16,080 nt of DNA from JBJENW01 sp051880395 (GTDB lineage: Bacteria > Bacillota > Clostridia > Lachnospirales > Lachnospiraceae): positions 1 through 16,080 of the forward strand of contig JBJENW010000120.1 in the NCBI GenBank assembly GCA_051880395.1. The letters are read 5' to 3'. Below the pieces are notes generated by a model. That model had not been told where the DNA came from. It made no database searches and saw nothing but the letters and a program-made list of their open reading frames with translations. Shown one piece after another: positions 1-6,961 of the stretch. Positions within the stretch are counted from its first letter, which is position 1; the number at the start of each line of letters is the position of its first letter. The position numbers were made by a program, and so were the translations under genes.

Positions 1-130
1 TGCCGCCCCGTGTTCTGCGCCTGCCCGAATCCCGGAAACGTCCGTAAAGGAATCCCCAGGCTGAGATCTGTTTCGCCAAGCCACCCACAAAGAGTGGTGG
101 AGTCGATACCGTTTTGGGTGGCCAATAACG
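1..130 (-). repeat. Copy A of a dispersed element (core 1-77)
   Basis: Read on the minus strand, the core at 77-1 aligns closely with the plus-strand core at 15909-15987. Shared blocks in order are CGAAA, ATCTCA, GGGGATT, CCT, ACGG, CGTTTCCGG, CGG, GCAGG and GGGG-GGC. An outer block (ATTGGCCACCC at 126-116; ATTGTAGCCACC in the other copy) also matches, so the relationship covers more than 100 bp. Copy A carries about 20 extra bases between the outer block and the core, and that insert can form a hairpin (81-100). The stretch is visibly richer in G+C than its surroundings. The repeat relation is seen directly. Whether it is a mobile element, a structured RNA or a decayed gene is unknown. The element runs off the window edge. 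Confidence 0.7.
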
Positions 131-155
131 TACCGTCCGCAGAACTTACGCTCAT
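1..155 (-). CDS. Possible partial ORF inside copy A (doubtful)
   Basis: An ATG at 155-153 opens a minus-strand frame with no stop for 51 codons to the window edge. It begins MSVSSADGTLLATQNGID, and TAAAGG lies 9 bases upstream as a possible ribosome binding site. It starts 19 bp after the stop of the large exported-protein gene, as an operon partner would. Against it, the peptide resembles nothing I recognise. A second minus-strand frame is open from a stop at 148-146 to the edge, and its peptide is the one that matches the copy at 15881-15988 best (S-F/Y-T-D/V-VSGIR). No ATG begins that second frame. The open frames may simply be chance openness in a G+C-rich repeat. Confidence 0.2.
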   Translation of the reverse strand, partial: MSVSSADGTLLATQNGIDSTTLCGWLGETDLSLGIPLRTFPGFGQAQNTGR

Positions 156-174
156 ATTTATATGCCTTTACACA

Positions 175-3100
175 TTATTTTTCTGTTACCTGCACCTTTG
201 TTTGGAATGTCTTTGTTTGACCGTTTTTCAACAGGATTGTTGTGGAAATGGTTGTTTTTCCAGCTTTTTTCGCTTTTAACGTTCCATTTTTGATGCTGCA
301 GATCTTGGTATTTTTCACTTTGTATGTAATTTTTCGGATATAACTTTTATCTGTATTTTTTGGCACAGTCAAATGAATCAGCTTTGACTTTCCACTCAAC
401 AGTTTGATCTGGCTTGCTACCTTCAAATCGGACAAGATTAACTGTTTTTTCATATTCAAACTAGCAGTTTCAGAATTTTTACTATATATTTTTCCATCTG
501 CTGTATTCTTATATGCCCGAATGATAACCTTATAATTTGCTGAACCATCCAACTTTTTCAAAATTGCATTGGTTGTTTTAGCGGATTTTACAATTGCTAC
601 CGGTTGATAACTGCCTGTTCCTTTTCGGATATAAATCTTGTAACCATCTGCATCTGAAACTTTCTGCCACGAAATCTTTGCTTCCGTTTTCTTTATTTTA
701 TAAGCTTTAATTTTTTTCATCTGTTTTGGAGTGGATACTTTTGGTGCTTCACTCGGTTTGTTTGGTTCACTCGGTTTGCTTGGTTCACTTGGTTTGCTTG
801 GTTCACTCGGTTTGCTTGGTTCACTCGGTTTGCTTGGTTCACTCGGTTTGCTTGGTTCACTTGGTTTGCTTGGTTCACTCGGTTTGCTTGGTTCACTTGG
901 TTTGCTTGGCTCGCTTGGTTTGCTCGGTTCACTAGGCTCTTTGGACGGCTCGCTCACTTTGCTCGGTTCACTTGCATTAGACGGTTCGCTAGCCTCTGTT
1001 GGTTCACTTGCTTTTGAAGGTTCGCTCGTTTCCGTTGGATTACTTGTTTTTGATGGTTCACTAGTCTCCGTTGGTTCACTCGCATTAGACGATTCGCTCA
1101 CTTTGCTCGGCTCACTTGCATTAGACGGTTCGCTCACTTTGCTCGGTTCACTTGCATTAGACGATTCGCTCACTTTGCTCGGTTCACTCGCATTAGACGG
1201 TTCGCTTACTTTGCTCGGCTCACTTGCATTAGACGGTTCACTAGTCTCAGTTGGTTCACTTGTTTTGGACGGCTCGCTCACATTTGAAGGAGTACTTGTT
1301 TTGGACGGCTCGCTCACATTCGAAGGAGTACTTGTTTTGGACGGTTCGCTCGCTTCCGAAGGAGTACTTGTTTTGGACGGCTCGCTCACATTCGAAGGAG
1401 TGCTTGTTTTGGACGGTTCGCTCGCTTCCGAAGGAGTACTTGGATCTATTGACGGCTGGCTTACATCCGATGGTCTGCCAGGTCGTACCCACGGAAGATC
1501 CGGATTCACATCATCCGTCTGCCGTTCTGCCTTTACCACATCCGGACTGGATTCCAGCAATGAGATCGCTTTTTCCGTTGTCTGGTCTAAACGCAGCAAT
1601 GCACCGCTGTATGCTACACAATACGGATCGATTTCCCAATAATTCTTATTCGATTCATCCTCCCTATCCGACTTATTCATTGAACCTGGCACAGCATCAT
1701 ATTGTAAAATCAAAGGCGTCATATCGAATTCTTTGATAATTTCCGACATACGATCCGGGTCCACATCATTCCAAAATGTAATAAAAACTCTGGTTGGATC
1801 ATAGTCTTTTGCATGGTCCCGCTCATATTTCGCTTCTTCATAATCCTTGATTTTATCTTTGACAGTCTGAGAAGTGACTTGCTCCTTTAGTTGTGCGATC
1901 GCATTTGCATCGTAGCATCCATCCTTAAAATAAGCGTCCAAAATTTCGCGAAGTTCTTTTTCATCACTTGCGTGATCTAAGCGTTTTGCTACCAGAGCCT
2001 GTGGATTCTTGCTACCCAGTTCCGCTTCTGCTTCCTTTGTGATCGTGCAAGGTTCCTGTACCGGTTCTGGTCCCGGTTTTTGCAAATTCACTGCAGATAT
2101 CACCTGCTCTAATCCGTTTAACAGGTCGGCTGTCTTCTGCGCTGTCAGGTCTTCACGCGGCTGTACTTCAAGAGAAAGTCTCTCATTAGAGGATAGTATT
2201 TTACAATTTTCTTGTGAGATGTGTTGTTCTTGGAGAACCTTTTTTATTTCCTCATATGTCACATCCGCTTTGCAATCCACAAAAATGCCCCTGTCCTGTC
2301 CCAAGACATTTTTCTCCTTTGTCGCTTCCTCCCAGTCTGCGATTTTTCTCAAAACCCAGTCAGAGGTGACGGCTTTTTTTAGTTTCTTCACCCTTTCTTT
2401 TGCTTCAACTGAGTTAAAATATTCCCGCAGCATTCCGTTGATTCTGTCATAGTTAAGATCAATTCTCTTTGCATAATCATCCAGATTTCTGGCGTCCTCT
2501 AGCTCTTTCTCACCCGGCACTGCATCGTTCGCCCAGGTCATGGTATTGCGATACCAGTCCAGCGTTTCCACCTCATCCATGGATAAGAAGAGTTGAAATG
2601 CCCGTTTTGTTGTTAAATCCAATCTTTTTTCCAGACTGAGCAATGTTTTTGTCACCTGATATGTAGTGTCTTCCTTAGAATAGACAACGGACAATCCAAA
2701 CGGTTCGACAATCTCGTTGATTTTTTCTAAACTAACGTCCTGTTTAAAATCAACCTCAATCACAAGTGGATCATAATCCAATGCAGATGTTCTTTCCCAT
2801 GATGCATTCTTATACTCCGTGATTTTCTCCCGGATTGCATCCGTTCCTGTGTTGGTATACAAAAAATTCTTATACTCTTTTTTTGTTCCTGCTTCTGCAA
2901 AATATGCATCCAAAATAGCGCGGATTTCTTTTTCGTCTGTCAGTGTTTCTAATTTTCTCGCATCGGCAATGACTTCTTTTTCCTCTGGGCTCAGGTTTTG
3001 GATGCGTTCTTCTTCCCGTCGTTCGATTTCTGCCACCAGTTCTTTGGATGTCAGATTTATTTTCAATAAATTCGTTCTTTTTTGGTCAAACGATACAAAA

Positions 3101-3330
3101 TATTTCTCTATAATTTCATTTTTTTCATTTTCATCGGCAGACTCGTTTAATGTTTTTGCGTCCTGCAATACATCAGGCTCCCAGCTATTTTCATCATACC
3201 ATGGTGGAAGTGCCTGCATCGATATGGAAACTCCGTTTTTCTGCGGTACCGTAGATGCCCATGTGACAGACGGTACTGCTGTTGCTACTGTTATAAATGC
3301 TAAGAAGGCTGTAATTATTTTTTTCTTCAT
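175..3330 (-). CDS. Large exported modular protein with Ser/Pro repeat linker, Fn3-like and Big-like domains
   Basis: This 1051-residue protein starts at the ATG at 3330, preceded by AAAGGGAG. A signal peptide spans residues 1-26 (MKKK, hydrophobic core, cleavage near TWA-S). Residues ~50-112 form a half module, followed by three diverged tandem modules at ~115-260, 275-416 and 433-605. Each has a helical half (I-R/L-x-IL/ML-x-x-YF, then K-I-x-x-Y/W-E/K-x-A) and an alpha/beta half (a DYDP-like lead, a beta strand, V-x-x-x-x-I-x-x-I). The second half resembles protease-propeptide (I9-like) folds, but this is inference. Residues ~611-870 are a Ser/Pro/Glu/Lys repeat linker. Residues ~871-962 look like fibronectin type III (S-W-x-K-V-x-x-A-D-G-Y-x-I-Y), and ~963-1051 like a Big_2-type Ig domain with GTLKAKKAGKTTI. 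There is no LPXTG, SLH or C-terminal membrane helix, so it is probably released or bound non-covalently. I see no catalytic motif. It is transcribed divergently from the transporter operon. No clear terminator follows. Confidence 0.9.
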   Translation of the reverse strand: MKKKIITAFLAFITVATAVPSVTWASTVPQKNGVSISMQALPPWYDENSWEPDVLQDAKTLNESADENEKNEIIEKYFVSFDQKRTNLLKINLTSKELVAEIERREEERIQNLSPEEKEVIADARKLETLTDEKEIRAILDAYFAEAGTKKEYKNFLYTNTGTDAIREKITEYKNASWERTSALDYDPLVIEVDFKQDVSLEKINEIVEPFGLSVVYSKEDTTYQVTKTLLSLEKRLDLTTKRAFQLFLSMDEVETLDWYRNTMTWANDAVPGEKELEDARNLDDYAKRIDLNYDRINGMLREYFNSVEAKERVKKLKKAVTSDWVLRKIADWEEATKEKNVLGQDRGIFVDCKADVTYEEIKKVLQEQHISQENCKILSSNERLSLEVQPREDLTAQKTADLLNGLEQVISAVNLQKPGPEPVQEPCTITKEAEAELGSKNPQALVAKRLDHASDEKELREILDAYFKDGCYDANAIAQLKEQVTSQTVKDKIKDYEEAKYERDHAKDYDPTRVFITFWNDVDPDRMSEIIKEFDMTPLILQYDAVPGSMNKSDREDESNKNYWEIDPYCVAYSGALLRLDQTTEKAISLLESSPDVVKAERQTDDVNPDLPWVRPGRPSDVSQPSIDPSTPSEASEPSKTSTPSNVSEPSKTSTPSEASEPSKTSTPSNVSEPSKTSTPSNVSEPSKTSEPTETSEPSNASEPSKVSEPSNASEPSKVSESSNASEPSKVSEPSNASEPSKVSESSNASEPTETSEPSKTSNPTETSEPSKASEPTEASEPSNASEPSKVSEPSKEPSEPSKPSEPSKPSEPSKPSEPSKPSEPSKPSEPSKPSEPSKPSEPSKPSEPSKPSEPNKPSEAPKVSTPKQMKKIKAYKIKKTEAKISWQKVSDADGYKIYIRKGTGSYQPVAIVKSAKTTNAILKKLDGSANYKVIIRAYKNTADGKIYSKNSETASLNMKKQLILSDLKVASQIKLLSGKSKLIHLTVPKNTDKSYIRKITYKVKNTKICSIKNGTLKAKKAGKTTISTTILLKNGQTKTFQTKVQVTEK
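754..933 (-). repeat. 18-bp tandem repeat, 10 units, encoding SEPSKP
   Basis: Ten head-to-tail 18-bp units run from 754 to 933. The plus-strand unit is (C/T)GGTTTGCTTGGTTCACT, and most copies differ only by C or T at the first position. Outliers are the first unit (GTTTG in place of GCTTG), the ninth (GGCTCGCT) and the tenth (GCTCGGTTC). On the coding strand each unit gives six residues, SEPSKP (SEPNKP in the last coding unit). The period is divisible by three, so copy changes would alter linker length without breaking the frame. Confidence 0.95.
1095..1238 (-). repeat. 36-bp tandem repeat, 4 units, encoding SEPSNASEPSKV-type dodecapeptides
   Basis: Units begin at 1095, 1131, 1167 and 1203, each starting CGCT(C/T)ACTTTGCTCGG and ending near TTAGACG(G/A)TT. 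A further related unit starts near 951. The encoded 12-residue period alternates SEPSNA or SESSNA with SEPSKV. More irregular versions with TETSEPSK continue between 970 and 1094. Confidence 0.9.
1261..1440 (-). repeat. 36-bp tandem repeat, 5 units, encoding TPS-x-x-SEPSKTS
   Basis: Units begin with TGTTTTGGAC at 1261, 1297, 1333, 1369 and 1405. Each has an exact 36-bp period and ends in GAAGGAGT(A/G)CT. Two subtypes differ in the middle (CACATTCGAAGG versus CGCTTCCGAAGG) and alternate along the array, giving TPSNVSEPSKTS or TPSEASEPSKTS on the coding strand. This is the N-terminal part of the linker. The alternating subtypes suggest duplication of a 72-bp pair. Confidence 0.9.
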
Positions 3331-3428
3331 AGAATTATACTTCTCCCTTTCTGCAATAAAATTTTTAGTTAATCTTATGATATATTTTATGTAACCTGAG
3401 AGCTATCGGACATTAGTACTGTCAGAAA

Positions 3429-3462
3429 AATCTCTAAGAAATCTTTAAAAATTTGAGAGATT
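3429..3462. promoter_or_regulatory. Candidate operator: direct and inverted repeats in the divergent control region
   Basis: Between the two divergent start codons, AATCTCTA (3429-3436) is repeated as AATCTTTA (3440-3447), 11 bp apart start to start. The first copy is also mirrored by AGAGATT (3456-3462), a perfect 7-bp inverted partner. Helical-turn direct repeats are typical of response-regulator sites. The block lies just upstream of a -10-like TACAAT at 3491-3496 facing the operon, for which I find no good -35 box. That would fit activator-dependent transcription. Repeats are seen; function is inferred. Confidence 0.35.
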
Positions 3463-3490
3463 CTTCCAAGTTTTTTAGAGAAAGAAACGA

Positions 3491-3496
3491 TACAAT
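3491..3496 (+). promoter_or_regulatory. Candidate -10 box for the transporter operon
   Basis: TACAAT lies 41 bp before the ATG at 3538, in the only A/T-rich promoter-like context on this strand of the 207-bp divergent region. The expected -35 positions (3467-3474) read only AAGTTT-like sequence, so a canonical sigma-A promoter is not supported. An activator or an alternative sigma factor would be needed. Confidence 0.3.
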
Positions 3497-3537
3497 AGAA
3501 TCATAGATATGAGAGGAAGAGTGTGAGAGGTGATTTT

Positions 3538-4686
3538 ATGAAGAAGAAAATAGTGGTATGGTTCTTGATAGCTTGTATGTTTTGCGGATTTACAGAGAAA
3601 ACCTGTTTTGCGCAGAATGCGGGAATGCACAAAGAAGCAACGGCAGAAAAACAAACCGGAAAGTTTGAGGAGGCATCCTTGCAAGAAATCACGGAAAATA
3701 AAAAAGAGCTATGCGGCCGAAAATATGGAACGTTGCGCGTAGACAAGGATTGCAGGATGCAGATTCCAAAGGTGAAACGTGTAGGAATTCAAGAAATGCA
3801 GACATTGGATGCATTTGTAGAGGAACATCCGAATTTGATGCAGACGCTTGTTGGAGATATCCTGATACAGAAAAAAGACGGGACAAAGCTGGACATTGAG
3901 CCGGGAGAATCGGAGTATGAGGATAAAAAAAATCAAATTTATTGTGGAATGGCTGATTCCGGATTTTTCTTTTTTACCAGTCAGGATAATCGGGATCTAA
4001 ACAATCTAAAATTAGAAAAAGCGTATGATAATGCTGCCATTATCGGGAAAGAGACGAATACATACGAGTTAAAAGATGGAACGATGACCGTTAAGCAGGC
4101 AGTGAAATGCGCAGAGAAATTTTTAAAGCAGTGGCAGAAACAGACTGGCGATGGAGATTATCAGTTCGAGCAATGTAGTGTCTATCAGGATGCGGGGACC
4201 TACATTTATCGGCTTCGGTTTCAGAAAATGGAGAATCAGATTCCAATCGTGTCATTGATGCCGGAAAGGGGAAGTTTGAAAACAGAGGCATTTCAAAAAG
4301 CATTTGGGATGTATGATCTGGACATTTATATAGACAGTTGTACAGGGGCGCCGTTTTGTATTTCGAATCAAACAATGTTAAAAGAAGTAGAGGAAAAAGA
4401 GACGTATCAGAAACTGCTCACACCGGATGCAGCTGTGCAGTGTCTCAGTGAGATACCGCTGGCTTATCGAGGAACAAAAGTGACATCGATCGCAGTGGAA
4501 TATCTTCCGTTTTCAGAGGATAAAACGATGAAAAACGGAGAAATGCCACCATATCAGGAACCGGAACAGACGATGTTTCTTCGACCGGTCTGGAAAATCG
4601 GAATGAATGAAAATAGTGAAAATGAATGTTATGCGCTGGTGGATTGTAAAACAGGAGAGGTTTGTTATAAAACCACAGAGATGTAG
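3538..4686 (+). CDS. Exported protein of unknown function, first gene of the transporter operon
   Basis: The ATG at 3538 follows GAGAGG with 7-base spacing and begins MKKKIVVWFL, giving 382 residues. A GTG at 3523 lies within the ribosome binding site region and is rejected. Residues 1-25 form an export signal. It could be cut by signal peptidase I after TCFA (residue ~25), or processed as a lipoprotein at the lipobox-like LIAC (Cys13), though the hydrophobic stretch before Cys13 is short. The mature part is soluble, rich in Lys, Glu and Gln, and has no membrane helix. The C-terminus (FLRPVWKIGM, then ALVDCKTGEVCYK) resembles the PVW and tyrosine/threonine-GEV endings of PepSY/DUF6034-like clostridial exported proteins. 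That is a family resemblance only. The next gene follows after 33 bp. Position suggests an accessory of the lipoprotein/permease system. Confidence 0.85.
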   Translation: MKKKIVVWFLIACMFCGFTEKTCFAQNAGMHKEATAEKQTGKFEEASLQEITENKKELCGRKYGTLRVDKDCRMQIPKVKRVGIQEMQTLDAFVEEHPNLMQTLVGDILIQKKDGTKLDIEPGESEYEDKKNQIYCGMADSGFFFFTSQDNRDLNNLKLEKAYDNAAIIGKETNTYELKDGTMTVKQAVKCAEKFLKQWQKQTGDGDYQFEQCSVYQDAGTYIYRLRFQKMENQIPIVSLMPERGSLKTEAFQKAFGMYDLDIYIDSCTGAPFCISNQTMLKEVEEKETYQKLLTPDAAVQCLSEIPLAYRGTKVTSIAVEYLPFSEDKTMKNGEMPPYQEPEQTMFLRPVWKIGMNENSENECYALVDCKTGEVCYKTTEM

Positions 4687-4719
4687 GAGAAAAGAGGCAT
4701 TAGAGAGGAGCAGGTGGTT

Positions 4720-6942
4720 ATGAAACGAAAGAAAGTGATGTTCTATCTATGCAGTGTATGCTTAGTGGGTGCAATTTTTGCCGGCTGTAAATGGAATTCC
4801 AAGCAGCAGTCACAGAAAGCACAGGCAGAACAGACAGCAGCAAAGGAGCAGGAAACATTTGGGCGATATGTCGAAGAAGACATCTCGATGCCTACGCAGA
4901 ACGCCCGTTTTATGGTAAAAAATGCGGAAGGTGCATTGGAATTATACGAGTTATGCGGCGGTGAGAAGGGCGATTATTGCAAGCGGTATGTGCAGAAAAA
5001 AGACGGTTCCTGGGATCAAAAAAAAGTGACCTGGTGCGAAAATGATAATGTAATTATGCAGGCACTTGCATACGCACCGGATGGCACTGCCTATGCAGTA
5101 GTGGAAGAGTTAGGAGAAAAAATATATCTGGTCAAGCGGGTGGATGATGAAACAGGAGAAAAAGTGTCTTTACCAGAGTTAGAGCAGACGGATGTGAGAG
5201 GATATCGTGGAATTGATAAGCATTCAAATATAAAAGAATTTGAGGGACCTTACTTACCGGGGTGCATTCAAATGGAATTTCTGGAAAATGGGAATTTGGT
5301 TTTGACGGCAAAAACAGATGTGCGAGTGTATGATCTGGAAACAGGAACGTGTGTGGAAAAATTGAATGTGTCCGCCGAAAATCTGATTAATATTCCAATT
5401 GCGGTAAACGGAAATAAGATCGTACTTCCGACTGAGAAGGAGGACGGCTATCGTGTCTGGGATGTAGAAAAGAAAGAGGAGATCGGAGAATGTAAATGGT
5501 CCGGAAACATTCACCAGACGATTCCGGCACTAGACAAAGACGGTTCGATTTTTATCGTCAGCAAAAAAGGAATTTCGCATATGCAGCCCGGCGGAAGTAT
5601 TGAAGAACAGTTGATACAGGCGGATCAGATGATGATCGGAGATCCCAACAGCGATGTGATCGACTGGTGTCTGGGAGACGATCACAGCTGCTATATTCTC
5701 TATGACTATGAAACGAATAGTGATCTGAAACAGTATTTTTTTAATGAAACGGTCAAAAAGGCCGTACATCATCTGCAGGTTTACAGCTTGTCGAAAAATG
5801 AGGACGTCCGCCAGGCAGTAAATTTTTATAACAGAAGGCATCAGGATGTGGAGATCACCTATACGGTAGGCTCCGATGAAAAGAAAGATACAGACGGTAT
5901 CACACAAATGCAGCAGATCAAACAGTCTGGTGCGGATATTCTGGTGTTAGACGGCTGTTCGGTGGAGGAACTGGAAGAGCAGGATACATTGTTGGATATG
6001 CGTAAGATTTTTGAAAAAGAGCTCAAAGACGGCACACTGCAGGAAAATATTGCGGCGTGGTATCAAAAGAACGATGGTAGTATTTATGCGATGCCAATTC
6101 GGTACGGGGTTCCGCTTTTGTGCGCCCAAAAAGAGTATCAAAAGGCATTTGCAACCCTGGATTCCCTGGAAAAATGGCTGAAGAAACATCCCGACCGATC
6201 GCTTTTAGACGGAGGCTGTTACAAGGAGATTGACCGGTTATTATTGCAGTTGTATAGCGATGAAATTTTTGATGAAAACCGGGGCATACGGTTGGAAAAA
6301 TGCAAACAATATCTTTCTGTGGGAAAAGAAATCGGCGCACGCGCAAAGGCAGAAATCGACGACCAGATTTATGAGGAACGTCGAGCGGCAGCTTCGATTT
6401 CGTATCTTTCGGATTGGACAGGAGGAAATCTCGAAAAAGCAAAAAAAGGAGAAGGGGCGGCATTTACGGAAGTGGACTGTACATGGGATCTTTTTGGTGT
6501 GCATCCAGATCGACAGGAATTTGTGACCACTGTGAAAAACTTGTTTGTACCGCGCGGTGTGATTGGAATCAGTGCAAAGACGCTCGAAAAAGAGGTAGCA
6601 GAGGATTTTGTCAGTTATTTGTTTACAGACAGCATTCAGAAACGGAAGAACAACGGCTATGGCTTGCCGATGAATCAAAAAGCAGAACAGAACATGGTGG
6701 ATGAAACTGCAGAGACAAATTCAAATAAGGACAAAGAAAGTGCAGACGAACCGGTCAGAGCTCAGGTGAAAGCGGTGTTTACGCTGGCAGATCAGTTGAA
6801 AGAGCCACAGCGGTGTGAATCGGAGCTTATGGATGTGATTTATTTTGAATCGGAAGCGTATTATGCCGGAAAGCAGGAATTAGAGGAGACGGCAGAAAAG
6901 ATAGTAAAGAATGTGACAGAGTGGCAAAAAAATAAGGACTAA
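4720..6942 (+). CDS. Lipoprotein: beta-propeller-like N-half fused to an ABC solute-binding domain (paralogue 1)
   Basis: The ATG at 4720 sits 9 bases after GAGAGGAG and gives 740 residues. The GTG at 4714 would leave only 3 bases and is rejected. A type II signal ends at FAGC (Cys23), predicting a lipid anchor outside the membrane. Residues ~45-345 show short repeated strands with motifs such as ALAYAPDGTAYAVV, MEFLENGNLVLT, VRVYDLETG and PALDKDGSIFIVS, as in WD40- or YVTN-like propellers. Residues ~350-740 look like a CUT1 extracellular binding protein: VYSLSKNEDVRQAVNFYN at the lobe start, ADILVLDG, DGSIYAMPIRYGVPLL, and GYGLPMNQKAEQ near the end. Usual CUT1 binding proteins are about 400-450 residues, so the N-half is an addition. 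It is clearly paralogous to the next gene. The ligand cannot be read from sequence. Confidence 0.88.
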   Translation: MKRKKVMFYLCSVCLVGAIFAGCKWNSKQQSQKAQAEQTAAKEQETFGRYVEEDISMPTQNARFMVKNAEGALELYELCGGEKGDYCKRYVQKKDGSWDQKKVTWCENDNVIMQALAYAPDGTAYAVVEELGEKIYLVKRVDDETGEKVSLPELEQTDVRGYRGIDKHSNIKEFEGPYLPGCIQMEFLENGNLVLTAKTDVRVYDLETGTCVEKLNVSAENLINIPIAVNGNKIVLPTEKEDGYRVWDVEKKEEIGECKWSGNIHQTIPALDKDGSIFIVSKKGISHMQPGGSIEEQLIQADQMMIGDPNSDVIDWCLGDDHSCYILYDYETNSDLKQYFFNETVKKAVHHLQVYSLSKNEDVRQAVNFYNRRHQDVEITYTVGSDEKKDTDGITQMQQIKQSGADILVLDGCSVEELEEQDTLLDMRKIFEKELKDGTLQENIAAWYQKNDGSIYAMPIRYGVPLLCAQKEYQKAFATLDSLEKWLKKHPDRSLLDGGCYKEIDRLLLQLYSDEIFDENRGIRLEKCKQYLSVGKEIGARAKAEIDDQIYEERRAAASISYLSDWTGGNLEKAKKGEGAAFTEVDCTWDLFGVHPDRQEFVTTVKNLFVPRGVIGISAKTLEKEVAEDFVSYLFTDSIQKRKNNGYGLPMNQKAEQNMVDETAETNSNKDKESADEPVRAQVKAVFTLADQLKEPQRCESELMDVIYFESEAYYAGKQELEETAEKIVKNVTEWQKNKD

Positions 6943-6961
6943 AAAAACAGGGGACAAGAAA

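Noticed and set aside
10..279. Plus-strand 89-codon open frame at the left edge
   Set aside because: It overlaps the end of the minus-strand exported-protein gene and the repeat element, and lacks a ribosome binding site.
175..720. Cell-wall sorting signal expected at the C-terminus of the exported protein
   Set aside because: No LPXTG-like motif, hydrophobic stretch or basic tail exists. The protein ends in an Ig-like domain.
735..1440. Possible CRISPR array from regularly spaced repeats
   Set aside because: The units are contiguous 18- and 36-bp tandem repeats with no unique spacers, and they encode a continuous Ser/Pro linker.
731..1642. A 303-codon plus-strand open frame (and shorter ones) opposite the repeat linker
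   Set aside because: It is antisense to the exported-protein gene and open only because the repeat units lack stops in that frame. Its Gly/Ser/Leu repeat translation mirrors the coding repeats, and it has no ribosome binding site.
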